From Xylophilus rhododendri (GTDB taxonomy: Bacteria > Pseudomonadota > Gammaproteobacteria > Burkholderiales > Burkholderiaceae_C), in the NCBI RefSeq assembly GCF_009906855.1, contig NZ_CP047650.1, forward strand, positions 558,001 to 622,000: 64,000 bases of DNA. The letters are read 5' to 3'. Positions 1-10,578 of this stretch are shown in pieces (position 1 is the stretch's first letter; each line of letters begins with the position of its first letter). Position numbers and translations under genes: made by a program. The notes beneath the pieces were generated by a model. It had not been told where the DNA came from and searched no databases. It saw nothing but the letters and a program-made list of their open reading frames with translations.

Positions 1-434
1 CCCACTTCCACATGCCCTGCCAGCTGCGAGTTGTTGGCGAAGATGGTGTGGTTGCCCACCAGCACGTCATGCGCCAGGTGCACATAGGCCATGATCCAGT
101 TGTCGTCGCCCACCCGCGTGACGGCGCCGCCACCGGGCGAGCCGATGTTGAAGGTGCAGAACTCGCGGATGGTGTTGCGGTCACCGATCACCAGTTCGCA
201 GGGCTCGCCCGCGTACTTCTTGTCCTGCGGCACCGCGCCCAGCGAATTGAACTGGAAGATGCGGTTGTCGCGGCCGATGGTGGTGTGGCCCTCGATCACG
301 CAATGGGCGCCCACGGTGGTGCCCGCGCCGATCTTCACGTGCGGGCCGATCACGGTGTAGGGGCCGATCTCGACCGTGCCGTCGATCTGCGCGCCCGGCG
401 CCACCAGCGCGGTCGGATGGATGGATGGATTCAC
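1..434 (-). CDS. lpxA: UDP-N-acetylglucosamine acyltransferase LpxA, N-terminal part (cut by window edge)
   Basis: Transfers the first 3-hydroxyacyl chain to UDP-GlcNAc in lipid A synthesis (cytoplasm). About 144 of the usual ~260 residues are present, reading [19 protein letters not shown] with hexapeptide repeats of the left-handed beta-helix fold. The catalytic histidine region, YVHLAHD, sits near residues 117-123. The start is a GTG at 434 preceded by AGGAG; no ATG fits. It lies 22 bases after fabZ as the last visible gene of the envelope operon. The 3' end is outside the window. Confidence 0.95.
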   Translation of the reverse strand, partial: MNPSIHPTALVAPGAQIDGTVEIGPYTVIGPHVKIGAGTTVGAHCVIEGHTTIGRDNRIFQFNSLGAVPQDKKYAGEPCELVIGDRNTIREFCTFNIGSPGGGAVTRVGDDNWIMAYVHLAHDVLVGNHTIFANNSQLAGHVEV

Positions 435-456
435 GCCCTGCTCCTGCCGGCTGAGA

Positions 457-897
457 TCAGGCGATGGTCCGCATGGTGCACATCAGCTCGGCTTCGCAGG
501 CGATGTCCTCGCCCACGCGGGTGGTGCCCTTGAACTTGAAGATGCCGGCCTTCATGCGCTCCAGCGAGACCTCCATGCGCAGCTGGTCGCCCGGCTCCAC
601 CGGGCGCTTGAAACGCGCGCCGTCGATGCCGGCGAAGTAGTAGACGGTCTTGTCGTCCGGCACCACGCCCAGGGTGTCGAAGGCCAGCAGCGCGGCGGCC
701 TGGGCCATGGCTTCGAGGATCAGCACGCCCGGCATCACCGGGCGGTGCGGGAAGTGCCCGGTGAAGAAGGGCTCGTTGATCGTGACGTTCTTCAGCGCCA
801 GGATGCGTTTGCCCTTTTCCAGCTCGAGAACCCGGTCCACCAGCAGGATGGGGTAACGGTGGGGCAGCTGCTTGAGGATCTGGTGGATGTCCAACAT
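457..897 (-). CDS. fabZ: 3-hydroxyacyl-ACP dehydratase FabZ
   Basis: Dehydrates 3-hydroxyacyl-ACP in fatty acid elongation. The protein has 146 residues, normal for the family. The hot-dog active-site segment [10 protein letters not shown] begins at His48, and the catalytic Glu62 is in LILEAMAQ. It sits between lpxD (8-base gap) and lpxA, where it competes with LpxA and LpxD for the hydroxyacyl-ACP pool; this lpxD-fabZ-lpxA order is standard in proteobacteria. Confidence 0.97.
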   Translation of the reverse strand: MLDIHQILKQLPHRYPILLVDRVLELEKGKRILALKNVTINEPFFTGHFPHRPVMPGVLILEAMAQAAALLAFDTLGVVPDDKTVYYFAGIDGARFKRPVEPGDQLRMEVSLERMKAGIFKFKGTTRVGEDIACEAELMCTMRTIA

Positions 898-905
898 CGA
901 AGGCT

Positions 906-1922
906 TCAGGTGTCTTTGTTCTGGAGATGCTGCTCGAGCGACTTGATGCGCTCGCGCAGCTTGTGGAGTTGCCGCAGCGTGGCGGCGTTCTTTTCCCAGC
1001 TCTTATTGTCGTCGATGGGAAAGACGCCGCTGTACTGGCCGGGCTGGAGGATGGAGCGCATGACCGTGGAGGCGGCCGAGATGTGCACGTTGTCGGCCAG
1101 TGTCAGGTGGCCGAGCACCACCGCGCCGCCGCCGACCGTGCAGTGCTCGCCGATGCGCGCGCTGCCCGCCACGCCGGCATTGCCGGCCAGCGCGCTGTGG
1201 CGGCCGATGCGCACGTTGTGGGCGATCTGCACCAGGTTGTCGATCTTGACGCCATCCTCGATCACCGTGTCTTCGAGCGCGCCGCGGTCTATGCAGCTGT
1301 TGGCGCCGATCTCCACGTCGTCGCCGATGCGCACCGCGCCCAGCTGCTCGATCTTGATCCACTCGCCCTGGTGCAAGGCGAAGCCGAAGCCGTCGGCGCC
1401 GATCACCACGCCGGCATGCAGGATGCCGCGTGCGCCGATGCTGCAGTATTCGCCCACGGTGACACGCGAGGCGAGAACGGTATCGACACCGATCGAGGCA
1501 CCCCGCTCCACCACGCACAGCGGCCCGATGGAAGCGGTGGGATGCACTAGAGCCGAAGGATCGACCACCGCGCTGGGATGGATGCCCGCCGGCCGGCCGC
1601 TGCCCAGGCGCCGCTTCCACAGCTGCGTGAGCTGTGCGAAGTACACATAGGGGGCTTCGGTGACGATGCAGGCGCCGCGCTCGCGGGCCGCATCGGCCAT
1701 GGCCGGCGCCACGATCACGCAGGCCGCCTGCGAGGCGGCCAGCTGCTGGGCGTAGCGGGGATGGCTGAGAAAGGCGATATCGCCCGGGCCCGCCGTCTCC
1801 AGCGGTGCGATGCCGCGGACAAGCACCTGGCCGTCGCCGTGCAGCTCGCCGCCGAGTTCGGCGACCAGCTGCTGCAGGCTCAGGGTGGCGGCGCTGCCGC
1901 CGCTCGCGGCAGACGAGGCCAC
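906..1922 (-). CDS. lpxD: UDP-3-O-(3-hydroxyacyl)glucosamine N-acyltransferase LpxD
   Basis: Adds the N-linked hydroxyacyl chain in the third step of lipid A synthesis. It has 338 residues: an N-terminal uridine-binding domain, then a long hexapeptide-repeat beta-helix (about residues 100-300) with the segment [18 protein letters not shown] and the histidine-bearing [13 protein letters not shown] charged helical C-terminus ([15 protein letters not shown]) follows. It starts 4 bases after the skp stop codon and is probably translationally coupled. Confidence 0.96.
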   Translation of the reverse strand: MASSAASGGSAATLSLQQLVAELGGELHGDGQVLVRGIAPLETAGPGDIAFLSHPRYAQQLAASQAACVIVAPAMADAARERGACIVTEAPYVYFAQLTQLWKRRLGSGRPAGIHPSAVVDPSALVHPTASIGPLCVVERGASIGVDTVLASRVTVGEYCSIGARGILHAGVVIGADGFGFALHQGEWIKIEQLGAVRIGDDVEIGANSCIDRGALEDTVIEDGVKIDNLVQIAHNVRIGRHSALAGNAGVAGSARIGEHCTVGGGAVVLGHLTLADNVHISAASTVMRSILQPGQYSGVFPIDDNKSWEKNAATLRQLHKLRERIKSLEQHLQNKDT

Positions 1923-1926
1923 GGGT

Positions 1927-2466
1927 TTACTTGGACGCCGGAGCGGTCGTCGTGGTGCCGGCCGAGTTCAGCGCCTTGATGACGCGGTCGGTGATGTCGT
2001 ACTTGGGGTTGATGTAGACGGCTTCCTGCAGGATGACGTCGTACTTCTCGGTCTCGGCGACCTGACGGACCACGCGGTTGGCGCGCTCCAGCACCTGCTG
2101 GAGTTCCTCGTTCTTGCGGGAGTTCAGGTCTTCCTGGAACTCGCGGCGCTTGCGCTGGAAATCGCGGTCCTGCTCGACCAGGCCACGCTGGCGGGTGGCG
2201 CGCTGGCCATCGCTGAGCGTGGGCGCTTCTTTTTCGAACTTGTCGGTGGCCGCCTTCAGGGTGGCGCCCAGGTCCTGCAGGTCTTTCTCGCGCTTGGAGA
2301 ATTCCTGTTCGAGCTTGGACTGGGCAGCCTTGGCGGGCGTGGCCTCGCGGAAGATGCGGTCGGTATTGACAAAGCCGACGCGGAAATCGTCTGCCTGGGC
2401 GGGGGCCGCGCAGGCTGCCGCCGCAAGCAGGGCACCGATGGCGCCTTGGCGGATAAAAGCGTTCAT
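1927..2466 (-). CDS. skp: Periplasmic chaperone Skp/OmpH family
   Basis: Holds unfolded outer-membrane proteins in the periplasm for BamA. It has 179 residues. Residues 1-25 form a signal peptide ending APAQA. The mature part begins [14 protein letters not shown], the OmpH hallmark, and is then a long charged coiled coil (about 45-125) that forms the tentacles in the family. Its ATG overlaps the bamA stop by one base (TAATG), so chaperone and insertase are coupled. Confidence 0.95.
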   Translation of the reverse strand: MNAFIRQGAIGALLAAAACAAPAQADDFRVGFVNTDRIFREATPAKAAQSKLEQEFSKREKDLQDLGATLKAATDKFEKEAPTLSDGQRATRQRGLVEQDRDFQRKRREFQEDLNSRKNEELQQVLERANRVVRQVAETEKYDVILQEAVYINPKYDITDRVIKALNSAGTTTTAPASK

Positions 2467-4763
2467 TAGAAAGAGCTTCCGATCTGGAATTGGAACTTCT
2501 GGATTCTATCGCCCGGCTCCTTGCGGACCGGGTTGGCAATGGCGATTCGCAGAGGGCCGACCGGGGATACCCAGCTCAGGCCCAGGCCGACCGAGGCGCG
2601 CATTTCACCAAAGTCGAAGCGCTGGTTCTCGCCGTAGACATTACCGACGTCGGTGAAGCCGAAGATACGCAGGGTGCGGTCGTTGCCGGCGCCGGGGAAC
2701 GGCGCCGAGACCTCGGCGTTCAGGGTGATCTTCTTGGCGCCGCCGACCGAGGCGCCGGTCACGTCGCGCGGGCCCAGCGTGCCCTGCTCGAAACCACGCA
2801 CCGAACCCAGGCCGCCGGAGTAGAAGTTCTTGAAGATGGGGAACGGCAGGCCGTTCAGGCCCTTGCCGGCGCCGAGTTCGGAGTTGAGCGCCAGGGTGTA
2901 CTTCTTGGTGATCGGGTAGTACTGCTGGAACTGGTAGTTGCCGCGCACGTAACGGGCATCGCCGGCCACGCCGAGTTCGGAGTTGAAACGCTGGTAGCGG
3001 CCGCTGCTGGGCGAGAGCGCGCTGTCGCGGCTGTCGCGGGCCCAGCCCACGGTCAGCGGCACCGAGTAGCTCACGTAGCCGACCTGCTCCGCATAGGACA
3101 GGTAGCTCGCCGGGATGTTGGTGCCCGGCTTGATCTCGGTGCGCTCGGCGCCGGCGCCGAAGAACACGGTGTCGAGTTCGCTGAAGGGCACGCCGAAACG
3201 CATGCTGGCGCCGGAGGTCAGCAGCCGGTAGTTGCCGCCCTGGTCCTGGTAGGGACGCGAGGAGCGGGTGTACAGGTCGATGGTTCGTGAGATGCCATCC
3301 GGCGTGAAGTACGGGTTGGTCGTGCTCAGCACGATGGCGCGGTTGTACTTGCTGGTGTTGACGTCGATGCCCAGGTAGTTGCCGGTGCCGAAGACGTTTT
3401 CCTGCTTGATGCCGAAGGTCAGCGCGACCTTCTCGGCGCTGGAGAAGCCGGCGCCCAGCGACAGGCTGCCGGTGGGCTTTTCCACCAGGTTGACCACCAC
3501 GTCGACCTGGTCGGGCGAGCCGGCCACGTCCTGCGTCTCGATGTCGACCGAGCTGAAGTAGCCCAGGCGGTCGATGCGGTCGCGCGAGAGCTTGATCTTG
3601 TCGCCGTTGAACCAGCTGGATTCGAACTGGCGGAACTCGCGGCGCACCACTTCGTCGCGGGTGCGGTTGTTGCCGGCCACCGAGATGCGGCGCACATAGG
3701 CGCGGCGCGAGGGCTCGGCCTGCAGCACCAGGGCGACGCGGTTGTTGGCGCGGTCGATGTCGGGCACCGGCTCGACCCGGGCGAAGGCGAAGCCGAAGGC
3801 GCCGAAGTGGTCGGTGAAGGCCTTGGTGGTCTGCGCGACCTGCTCGGAGTTGTAGGGCTCGCCGGGCACGATCTTGACCAGGGACTTGAACTCTTCCTCG
3901 CGGCCCAGGTAGTTGCCTTCGAGCTTCACGCCCGAGACCACGTAGCGCTGGCCTTCGGTGACGTTGATCGTCACGCTGATGTCCTGCTTGTTGGGCGAGA
4001 TGGCGACCTGCGTCGAATCGACGCGGAACTCCATGTAGCCGCGCTGCAGGTAGTAGGAGCGCAGGGTTTCCAGGTCGGCGTTGAGCTTGGCGCGGGCGTA
4101 GCGGTCGGACTTGGTGTACCAGCTCAGCCAGCCGCCGGTGTCCAGGTCGAACAGGCCCTTCAGGGTGCCTTCGCTGAAGGCCTTGGCGCCGGTGATGCGG
4201 ATGTCCTTGATGCGGGCCGGCTCGCCTTCGCTCACGGTGAAGGTGAGGTTGACGCGGTTGCGCTCGATCGGCGTGACCGTGGTGACGATCTCGGCGCCGT
4301 AGAGGCTGCGGTTGACGTACTGGCGCTTCAACTCCTGCTCGGCGCGGTCGGCCAGGGCCTTGTCGAAGGGGCGGCCTTCGGTCAGGCCGATGTCGCGCAT
4401 GGCCTTCTTCAGGGTGTCCTTGTCGAATTCCTTGGCACCGGCGAAGTCGATGCCGGCCACCGTGGGACGTTCCTCGACGATGACGGTCAGCACATTGCCG
4501 CGGGCTTCCAGGCGCACGTCCTTGAACAGGCCCAGGGCGAACAGCGAACGGATGGCGCCAGCGCCCTTCTCGTCGTTGTAGTTGTCGCCCACCCGGAACG
4601 GCAGCGAGGCGAACACGGTGCCCGGCTCCACGCGCTGCAGGCCTTCGACGCGGATATCGGCGAGAGTGAAGGGATCGATGGCCCAGGCAGCCTGCGCTGC
4701 GAACAGCAGTGCGGCCACCGCGGAGGCGGCCTTCAGGCGAAAACCGAAGATGTTTTGCTTCAT
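2466..4763 (-). CDS. bamA: Outer-membrane protein assembly factor BamA
   Basis: Central beta-barrel insertase of the BAM complex. From the ATG at 4763 it has 765 residues: a signal peptide (KQNIFGFRLKAASAV to AQAAWA), five POTRA repeats (first starts FTLADIRVEGLQRVEPGTVF) and a C-terminal barrel of about 350 residues ending in Phe. The conserved loop-6 motif is visible as SVRGFEQGTLGPR. An upstream in-frame TTG at 4814 would put 17 residues in front of the signal peptide and is rejected. Between it and rseP are 144 bases with no gene. Confidence 0.97.
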   Translation of the reverse strand: MKQNIFGFRLKAASAVAALLFAAQAAWAIDPFTLADIRVEGLQRVEPGTVFASLPFRVGDNYNDEKGAGAIRSLFALGLFKDVRLEARGNVLTVIVEERPTVAGIDFAGAKEFDKDTLKKAMRDIGLTEGRPFDKALADRAEQELKRQYVNRSLYGAEIVTTVTPIERNRVNLTFTVSEGEPARIKDIRITGAKAFSEGTLKGLFDLDTGGWLSWYTKSDRYARAKLNADLETLRSYYLQRGYMEFRVDSTQVAISPNKQDISVTINVTEGQRYVVSGVKLEGNYLGREEEFKSLVKIVPGEPYNSEQVAQTTKAFTDHFGAFGFAFARVEPVPDIDRANNRVALVLQAEPSRRAYVRRISVAGNNRTRDEVVRREFRQFESSWFNGDKIKLSRDRIDRLGYFSSVDIETQDVAGSPDQVDVVVNLVEKPTGSLSLGAGFSSAEKVALTFGIKQENVFGTGNYLGIDVNTSKYNRAIVLSTTNPYFTPDGISRTIDLYTRSSRPYQDQGGNYRLLTSGASMRFGVPFSELDTVFFGAGAERTEIKPGTNIPASYLSYAEQVGYVSYSVPLTVGWARDSRDSALSPSSGRYQRFNSELGVAGDARYVRGNYQFQQYYPITKKYTLALNSELGAGKGLNGLPFPIFKNFYSGGLGSVRGFEQGTLGPRDVTGASVGGAKKITLNAEVSAPFPGAGNDRTLRIFGFTDVGNVYGENQRFDFGEMRASVGLGLSWVSPVGPLRIAIANPVRKEPGDRIQKFQFQIGSSF

Positions 4764-4907
4764 GTACGCGGAGAGGAAAATGTGCCGGCGACCGCGACTG
4801 TCGGTCACGGTCAACGCGGGATTATGACGGAGGCCGGCGCGGCCGCCGACACGGATACAGGTTCATCGCCTGCAAAGTCGCGTGAGAGAAGGTGCAAAAC
4901 GCTCCGC

Positions 4908-6269
4908 TCAACCAAAGATGCGGCTGACGTCGTTGAACAGCGCGATCGACATCGCCAGCAGCAGCACCGCCACGCCGCCGCGCTGCAGGCGGCTGAGCCA
5001 GGCCTCGGAAACGCCCCTGCCGGTGATGGCCTCCCAGGCATACATCACGAGGTGGCCGCCGTCGAGCACCGGCAGCGGCAGCAGGTTGAGCACACCCAGG
5101 CTGACGCTGATCAGGGCCAGGAACACCAGGTACTGCACGATGCCGAGCTTGGCCGAACGGCCGGCGTAGTCGGCGATGGTCAGCGGGCCGGAGAGGTTCT
5201 TCAGCGAGGCTTCGCCGATCACCATGCGGCCCATCATGCGCAGGCTGAGCGAGGAGACTTCCCAGGTGCGGGTGACGCCGCGCCACAGGCCCTCGGCCAC
5301 GCCGTAACGCACCCGCACGACTTCTGGCGGGCCGCCGACGTAAGCGCCGATGCGGCCGAAGCTGCTGCCGTTCTCGGTGACGACGGCCGGGGTGACGGTC
5401 AGGCGCACGGTGGCACCTGCGCGTTCCACTTCCCAGGGCTGCGGCAGCGGCTTGCCGTCGCGTACCGCGGCGCGGATCAGGTCGCGCAGCTGCACGCCGT
5501 CGGCCACCGGGGTGTCGCCGATGCGGCGCACGATGTCTCCGCGCTTCAGGCCGCCGGCCGCGGCGGCGCCGCCTTCCTGCACGTCGCCGACCAGCGGCGT
5601 GGTCAAGGGGCCGAGGATGCCGATCTCGCGCGCCATGGCGGCATCGGCCTCGCGGCTGGACAGATGATCGAGCGGCAGCTCCACATGGCGGCGCGCGCCG
5701 TCGCGGCCGGCCACTTCCAGCGACAGCGCCCTGCCCTCCAGCGCGGCGCGGGTCATCTGCCAGTGCAGGTCGTCGAAGGACCGCACCACAGCCGGCGTGG
5801 CGCCGGGGGCGGCCACGGTGAGCACTTCATCGCCGCCGCGCAGGCCGGCCTTGGCGGCCACCGAAGCGGCCACGGGTTCGGCCAGGCGGGCGACGGGCTC
5901 GTCGGTGCCGATCCAGCTGACAGCTGCATACAGGGCGATGGCCAGCAGCAGGTTGGCGGCCGGGCCGGCGGCCACGATGGCGGCGCGCCGGGCCACCGGC
6001 TGAGTGTTGAAGGCCAGGTGGCGTTCGGCCGGATCGACTGGCGCCTCGCGCTCGTCGAGCATGCGCACATAGCCGCCCAGGGGCAGCGCCGACAGGGTGA
6101 ACTCGGTGGGCGAGCCGGGTTTCTGCCAGCGCAGCAGGACCGGGCCGAAGCCGATGGAAAAACGCAGCACCTTCACGCCGCAGGCGCGCGCCACGCGGTA
6201 GTGCCCGTACTCGTGCACGGCGATCAGGATGGCCAGCGCCACGAGGAAGGCCACGACGGTCATCAGCAT
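4908..6269 (-). CDS. rseP: Inner-membrane site-2 protease RseP
   Basis: Intramembrane zinc metalloprotease that cleaves anti-sigma factor RseA and remnant signal peptides. It has 453 residues. HEYGH (His19, Glu20, His23) lies in the first membrane segment, and the third zinc ligand is in LPVLDGGHL (about 399-407). Two PDZ regions lie between, the second reading GLKRGDIVRRIGDTPV. The ATG at 6269 has GGGAG six bases upstream. It sits between dxr and bamA as usual. Confidence 0.96.
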   Translation of the reverse strand: MLMTVVAFLVALAILIAVHEYGHYRVARACGVKVLRFSIGFGPVLLRWQKPGSPTEFTLSALPLGGYVRMLDEREAPVDPAERHLAFNTQPVARRAAIVAAGPAANLLLAIALYAAVSWIGTDEPVARLAEPVAASVAAKAGLRGGDEVLTVAAPGATPAVVRSFDDLHWQMTRAALEGRALSLEVAGRDGARRHVELPLDHLSSREADAAMAREIGILGPLTTPLVGDVQEGGAAAAGGLKRGDIVRRIGDTPVADGVQLRDLIRAAVRDGKPLPQPWEVERAGATVRLTVTPAVVTENGSSFGRIGAYVGGPPEVVRVRYGVAEGLWRGVTRTWEVSSLSLRMMGRMVIGEASLKNLSGPLTIADYAGRSAKLGIVQYLVFLALISVSLGVLNLLPLPVLDGGHLVMYAWEAITGRGVSEAWLSRLQRGGVAVLLLAMSIALFNDVSRIFG

Positions 6270-6317
6270 CGAATCTCCCGGGAGGGCCCGCAGGCCGAAG
6301 CCGCCATTGTCGGCGAC

Positions 6318-7529
6318 TCAGGCGGACAGGCGCGTGGCGGCATGCTCGGCCTCGGCGCGGGCGCGGGAATCCAGTTCCAGCAGCGCGGCGAGCGAATCGG
6401 GCGCGTCGGGCAACACCGCTTCGAGCGTCCGCAGGTTGACGACGTGGATCTCGTCGAAGCGGATGCGCCGGTCCAGGAAGGCCTGCACCGCCACCTCGTT
6501 GGCGGCGTTGAGCACGGCGGTGGTGCCGTCCGGGCCTTCCAGCGCGTCCCAGGCCAGGCGCAGGCCGGGGTAGCGCTGGGCCGAGGGCGGCTCGAAGGTC
6601 ATGGCGGCGACGCTGGAGAAATCCAGGCGCTTTGTGCCGCTCTCGATCCGTTCCGGCCAGGCCAGGCCGTAGGCGATCGGCACGCGCATGTCCGGATTGC
6701 CGAGTTGAGCGACCAGCGAGCCGTCGCGGTATTGCACCAGCGAATGCACGATGCTCTGCGGATGGATCACCACCTCGATGCGCGCCGACGGCAGGCCGAA
6801 CAGGTGGCGCGCCTCGATGACTTCCAGTGCCTTGTTCATCATGGTGGCCGAGTCCACCGAGATCTTGCGGCCCATGGACCAGTTGGGATGGGCGCAGGCC
6901 TCCTCCGGCGTGACCGCCTTCAGGCTGGCCGGATCGCGGCCGCGGAAGGGGCCGCCGGAAGCGGTGAGGATGATCTTCTCGACGCGGCGGTCCCAGGTGG
7001 CCGGATCGTCCGGCAGCGACTGGAAGATGGCCGAATGCTCGCTGTCGATCGGCAGCAGGGTGGCGCCGCCGGCGGCCACCGCGTCCATGAAGAAACGGCC
7101 GCCGACGACGATGGCTTCCTTGTTGGCCAGCAGCAGGCGTTTGCCGGTGCGGGCCGCGGCCAGGCAGGGGCCGAGCCCGGCCGCGCCGACGATGGCGGCC
7201 ATCACTGCATCGACCTGGGGATGCGCGGCGATCTCCTCCACGCCCGCGTTGCCGCTCAGCACCTTGGTGGCCAGGCCATGGGCCTGGAGTTTGTCGCGCA
7301 GCAAGGCCGCATGCGCCTCGGTGGCCAGGGCGGCATAGGCCGGGCGGAAGCGCAGGCACAGCTCGAACAGCGCATCCACCTGGCTGCCGGCGCACAGGGC
7401 GAAGACCTCGAACTGCTCCGGATGACGCGCCACCACGTCCAGCGTGCTGGCGCCGATGGAGCCGGTGGCGCCCAGCACCGCCAGGCGCTGGCGGCGGGCC
7501 GTCGCCGGCATGGCCAGCACCGCGTTCAT
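6318..7529 (-). CDS. dxr: 1-deoxy-D-xylulose-5-phosphate reductoisomerase
   Basis: Second enzyme of the MEP isoprenoid pathway, NADPH-dependent. It has 403 residues. The NADPH-binding motif GATGSIG is at 20-26. The segments [14 protein letters not shown] and TASGGPFRG and the metal/substrate segment [20 protein letters not shown] are all present. The ATG at 7529 overlaps the cdsA stop by four bases (ATGA), which decides this start over a longer open frame upstream. ispD and ispF of the same pathway lie near 44 kb. Confidence 0.96.
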   Translation of the reverse strand: MNAVLAMPATARRQRLAVLGATGSIGASTLDVVARHPEQFEVFALCAGSQVDALFELCLRFRPAYAALATEAHAALLRDKLQAHGLATKVLSGNAGVEEIAAHPQVDAVMAAIVGAAGLGPCLAAARTGKRLLLANKEAIVVGGRFFMDAVAAGGATLLPIDSEHSAIFQSLPDDPATWDRRVEKIILTASGGPFRGRDPASLKAVTPEEACAHPNWSMGRKISVDSATMMNKALEVIEARHLFGLPSARIEVVIHPQSIVHSLVQYRDGSLVAQLGNPDMRVPIAYGLAWPERIESGTKRLDFSSVAAMTFEPPSAQRYPGLRLAWDALEGPDGTTAVLNAANEVAVQAFLDRRIRFDEIHVVNLRTLEAVLPDAPDSLAALLELDSRARAEAEHAATRLSA

Positions 7530-8380
7530 GACGACACCGCCGCGACCAGCATCATCGCCAGGGGCACGGTGGGCAGCAGCGCATCGATGCGGTCGAGCAC
7601 GCCGCCGTGGCCGGGCAGTAGCTGGCTGCTGTCCTTGGCGCCGGCGCTGCGCTTGACCAGGGATTCGACCAGGTCGCCGGCCACACTCATCGCGGCCAGG
7701 AAGATCACCGCCGGCACCAGCAGCCAGATGCCGCGCGCGGCCAGCAGGCTGTAGAGGCTGACCGGCGCCAGGCCGTAGGCCCGGTCCGCCCAGATCCACA
7801 CCGCCGACAGCACCAGCACGCCCGCCATGCCGCCCCACACGCCTTCCCAGCTCTTGCCGGGGCTGATGGAGGGCGCGAGTTTGTTGCGGGTGAACTTCAG
7901 GCCGAAGGCGCGGCCGGCGAAGTAGGCGGTGATGTCGGCCACCCAGACCAGCGTCATCACCGACAGGAGGAAATTCACGCCGATAAAGCGCGCCTGCGCG
8001 ATCGCCAGCCAGGCCAGCCAGAGCATCACCACCCCGCCCACCAGGCGCAGCGGCTGCGGCACCGGCGCCCAGCCGGGCACGCCGCGGCGCAAGAGCAGGC
8101 CGGCGATCAGCACCCAGGCGCCGCCGACGATGGTCCACAGCAGCGGCATCGGCTGCGCCATCAGGCCCGCCTTCCAGCCCAGCACGCAGGCGATCAGCAC
8201 CACGATGGCCACCAGCAGCGCGCCCACGTCGCGCAGGCCGTTGAGCCGCGCCCATTCCCAGGAAGCCGCGGCGATGGCGGCCACCGCCACCGCGCAGAAG
8301 GGCAAGGGCGAGGAAACGATCAGCGCCGAAAGAATGATCGCCAATAGGACGATGGCGGTGAGGATGCGCTGCTTGAGCAT
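7526..8380 (-). CDS. cdsA: Phosphatidate cytidylyltransferase CdsA
   Basis: Makes CDP-diacylglycerol from phosphatidate and CTP for phospholipid synthesis. It is an integral membrane protein of 284 residues with about eight hydrophobic segments. The C-terminal family signature is seen in [36 protein letters not shown], cited here only as its key parts ([28 protein letters not shown]). It sits between uppS and dxr. Confidence 0.95.
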   Translation of the reverse strand: MLKQRILTAIVLLAIILSALIVSSPLPFCAVAVAAIAAASWEWARLNGLRDVGALLVAIVVLIACVLGWKAGLMAQPMPLLWTIVGGAWVLIAGLLLRRGVPGWAPVPQPLRLVGGVVMLWLAWLAIAQARFIGVNFLLSVMTLVWVADITAYFAGRAFGLKFTRNKLAPSISPGKSWEGVWGGMAGVLVLSAVWIWADRAYGLAPVSLYSLLAARGIWLLVPAVIFLAAMSVAGDLVESLVKRSAGAKDSSQLLPGHGGVLDRIDALLPTVPLAMMLVAAVSS

Positions 8381-8431
8381 GGAAGAAGTCCTTTTACGGC
8401 AGGCGGCCGGCCGCGGGCAGCGGCCGGGATG

Positions 8432-9148
8432 TCAGGATGCGCCCACCACGCAGGCAGGGGCGGGAACGGAGCCGAAACGGCGCTCGCGGCGCTGGTAGTC
8501 GGTGATCGCGGCATCGAGTGCCGCTTCGTCGAAATCGGGCCACAGGCGGTCGCTGAAGAACAGCTCCGAATAGGCGCATTGCCACAACAGGAAGTTGCTG
8601 ATGCGCTGTTCGCCGCCGGTGCGGATCAGCAGGTCAGGATCCGGCACATGCGACAGCGACAGCGAACCGCGCAGGCTGGCTTCGGTGATGGCCTCGCCGC
8701 GCCCGGCCAGGCCCTGGGCGGCCTGCACGATGTCCCAGCGGCCGCCGTAGTTGAAGCAGATGTTGAGGGTGAGCTTGCGGTTGCCGGCGGTCAGCGCCTC
8801 GGCCTCGCCGAAGCCGCCCGCCACCTTGTCCGACAGGCCGGCGCGGTCGCCCACGAAGAACAGGCGCACGCCGCTCTGGTGCAGCCGCGGCACTTCGCGC
8901 GCCAGCGCCTTGGCCAGCAGTTCGAACAAGCCGCCCACCTCGTCGGCCGGGCGCTTCCAGTTCTCGGAGGAGAACGCGAACACGGTCAGCACCGCCACGC
9001 CGCGGGCGATGCAGGCATCGATGCAGCGCTTGAGCGATTCCACGCCCTGGCGGTGCCCGGCCACACGCGGCAGCAGGCGCCGGGTGGCCCAGCGGCCATT
9101 GCCGTCCATCACGATGGCGATGTGGCGCGGAATGGAGGGCTCGCCCAT
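8432..9148 (-). CDS. uppS: Undecaprenyl diphosphate synthase (cis-prenyltransferase)
   Basis: Makes the C55 lipid carrier precursor for peptidoglycan and O-antigen. It has 238 residues. The catalytic Asp15 lies in IAIVMDGNGRWA, with the downstream family blocks LTVFAFSSENW and DPDLLIRTGGEQRISNFLLWQ all intact. It is separated from cdsA by 51 bases and lies 34 bases after frr. Confidence 0.97.
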   Translation of the reverse strand: MGEPSIPRHIAIVMDGNGRWATRRLLPRVAGHRQGVESLKRCIDACIARGVAVLTVFAFSSENWKRPADEVGGLFELLAKALAREVPRLHQSGVRLFFVGDRAGLSDKVAGGFGEAEALTAGNRKLTLNICFNYGGRWDIVQAAQGLAGRGEAITEASLRGSLSLSHVPDPDLLIRTGGEQRISNFLLWQCAYSELFFSDRLWPDFDEAALDAAITDYQRRERRFGSVPAPACVVGAS

Positions 9149-9182
9149 GGCTAAGGGGATGGAGAGTCCGAGGCCTGGCGCC

Positions 9183-9743
9183 TCAGACCGCCATGATCTC
9201 GGCTTCCTTGGCGGTCACACGCTTGTCGATGTCGGCGATGTGGTGGTCGGTGACCTTCTGCACCTCGGCCTCGGCGCGCTTCTGCTCGTCTTCGGAAGCC
9301 AGCTTGTCCTTGACCAGCTTCTTGACCGCATCGTTGGCGTCGCGGCGCAGGTTGCGCACGGCGATCTTGGCGCTCTCGCCTTCGCTGCGGACCTGCTTGG
9401 TCATTTCCTTGCGGCGCTCTTCGCTCATGGCCGGCACCGGCACGCGGATCAGGTCGCCCATGGAGGCCGGGTTCAGGCCCAGGTCGCTTTCGCGGATGGC
9501 CTTCTCGATCTTCGGGCCCATGCCCTTTTCCCAGGGCTGGACGCTGATGGTGCGCGAGTCGATCAGCGACAGGTTGGCCACCTGGCTCAGCGGCACCGGC
9601 GAGCCGTAGTAGTCGACCTGGACCGCATCGAGCATCGCCGGGTTGGCGCGGCCGGTGCGGATCTTGCCGAGGTTGTTCTGGAAAGCGACGATGGACTGGT
9701 CCATCTTGGCTTCGGCGGTCTTCTTGATGTCTGCAATGGTCAT
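9183..9743 (-). CDS. frr: Ribosome recycling factor
   Basis: Splits post-termination ribosomes together with EF-G. It has 186 residues, the normal length. It begins [16 protein letters not shown] and carries [12 protein letters not shown] and the helical-bundle segments ending [20 protein letters not shown]. The ATG at 9743 has GGAG eight bases upstream; a longer in-frame extension has no support. It follows pyrH by 17 bases. Confidence 0.97.
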   Translation of the reverse strand: MTIADIKKTAEAKMDQSIVAFQNNLGKIRTGRANPAMLDAVQVDYYGSPVPLSQVANLSLIDSRTISVQPWEKGMGPKIEKAIRESDLGLNPASMGDLIRVPVPAMSEERRKEMTKQVRSEGESAKIAVRNLRRDANDAVKKLVKDKLASEDEQKRAEAEVQKVTDHHIADIDKRVTAKEAEIMAV

Positions 9744-9760
9744 CTCAATCTCCGGACTAA

Positions 9761-10486
9761 TCAGGCGTGGACCAGCGTGCCTTCGTCCTCGCCCATCACC
9801 ACCCGCTTGAGCGCTCCGTGCTTGACGATGGAGAAGACGCGGATCGGCAGCTTCTGGTCGCGGCACAGCGCGAAGGCGGTGGCATCCATGATGCCCAGAT
9901 TCTGCGACATGGCGTCGTCGAAGCTGATGCGGGAATACCGGGTCGCCGTGGGATCCTTGTGCGGATCGGCGGTGTAGACACCGTCGACCTTGGTGGCCTT
10001 GAGCACCAGCTCGGCGCCGATCTCGGCACCGCGCAGGGCCGCGGCCGTGTCGGTGGTGAAGAAGGGGTTGCCGGTGCCGGCGGCGAACACGACGACCTTG
10101 CCTTCTTCCAGGTACTGCAGCGCCTTGGGGCGCACATAGGGCTCGACCACCTGCTCGATGGCGATGGCCGACATCACGCGGGCCGTCAGGCCCTGCTTGT
10201 CCATGGCGTCGGCCAGGGCCAGCGCGTTCATCACGGTGGCCAGCATGCCCATGTAGTCGGCCGTGGCGCGGTCCATGCCGACGGCACCGCCCGCGACGCC
10301 GCGGAAGATGTTGCCGCCGCCGATCACCACCGCCACCTGCACACCCAGGCGCGAGACTTCGGCCACTTCCTGCACCATGCGCACGATGGTGGCCTGGTTG
10401 ATGCCGAAGGCGTCATCGCCCATCAGGGCCTCGCCGGACAGCTTGAGCAGGATGCGCTTGAGGGCTGGCCGCGGGGTATCTGACAT
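9761..10486 (-). CDS. pyrH: UMP kinase PyrH
   Basis: Phosphorylates UMP to UDP. It has 241 residues of the amino-acid-kinase fold: [15 protein letters not shown] at the N-terminus, [11 protein letters not shown], the [18 protein letters not shown] loop and [12 protein letters not shown]. The start at 10486 has AGGAG eight bases upstream. The hairpin just upstream probably ends tsf transcription in part, so pyrH may have its own or read-through expression. Confidence 0.97.
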   Translation of the reverse strand: MSDTPRPALKRILLKLSGEALMGDDAFGINQATIVRMVQEVAEVSRLGVQVAVVIGGGNIFRGVAGGAVGMDRATADYMGMLATVMNALALADAMDKQGLTARVMSAIAIEQVVEPYVRPKALQYLEEGKVVVFAAGTGNPFFTTDTAAALRGAEIGAELVLKATKVDGVYTADPHKDPTATRYSRISFDDAMSQNLGIMDATAFALCRDQKLPIRVFSIVKHGALKRVVMGEDEGTLVHA

Positions 10487-10534
10487 GGAGGACTCCTGAG
10501 GTGGAAAAAACGGCGGACGATTCTGGATGGAACA

Positions 10535-10568
10535 ACGGCCGTCTCCCACCGAAGCGGGAGACGGCCGT
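10535..10568 (-). terminator. Hairpin after tsf, possible partial terminator
   Basis: A perfect 13-bp inverted repeat (ACGGCCGTCTCCC and its complement) with an eight-base loop, 11 bases after the tsf stop. No T run follows directly; the nearest is about 25 bases on. It may be an mRNA-stabilising or attenuating hairpin rather than a full terminator. Confidence 0.6.
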
Positions 10569-10578
10569 GCGTGCGGTA

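Noticed and set aside
4764..4814. TTG-initiated extension of bamA
   Set aside because: It would put 17 charged residues before a clear signal peptide.
3807..7754. A 1315-codon open frame on the plus strand
   Set aside because: Antisense to bamA, rseP and dxr, which carry full motifs. It is His/Gln/Gly-rich in the way complement frames of GC-rich genes are.
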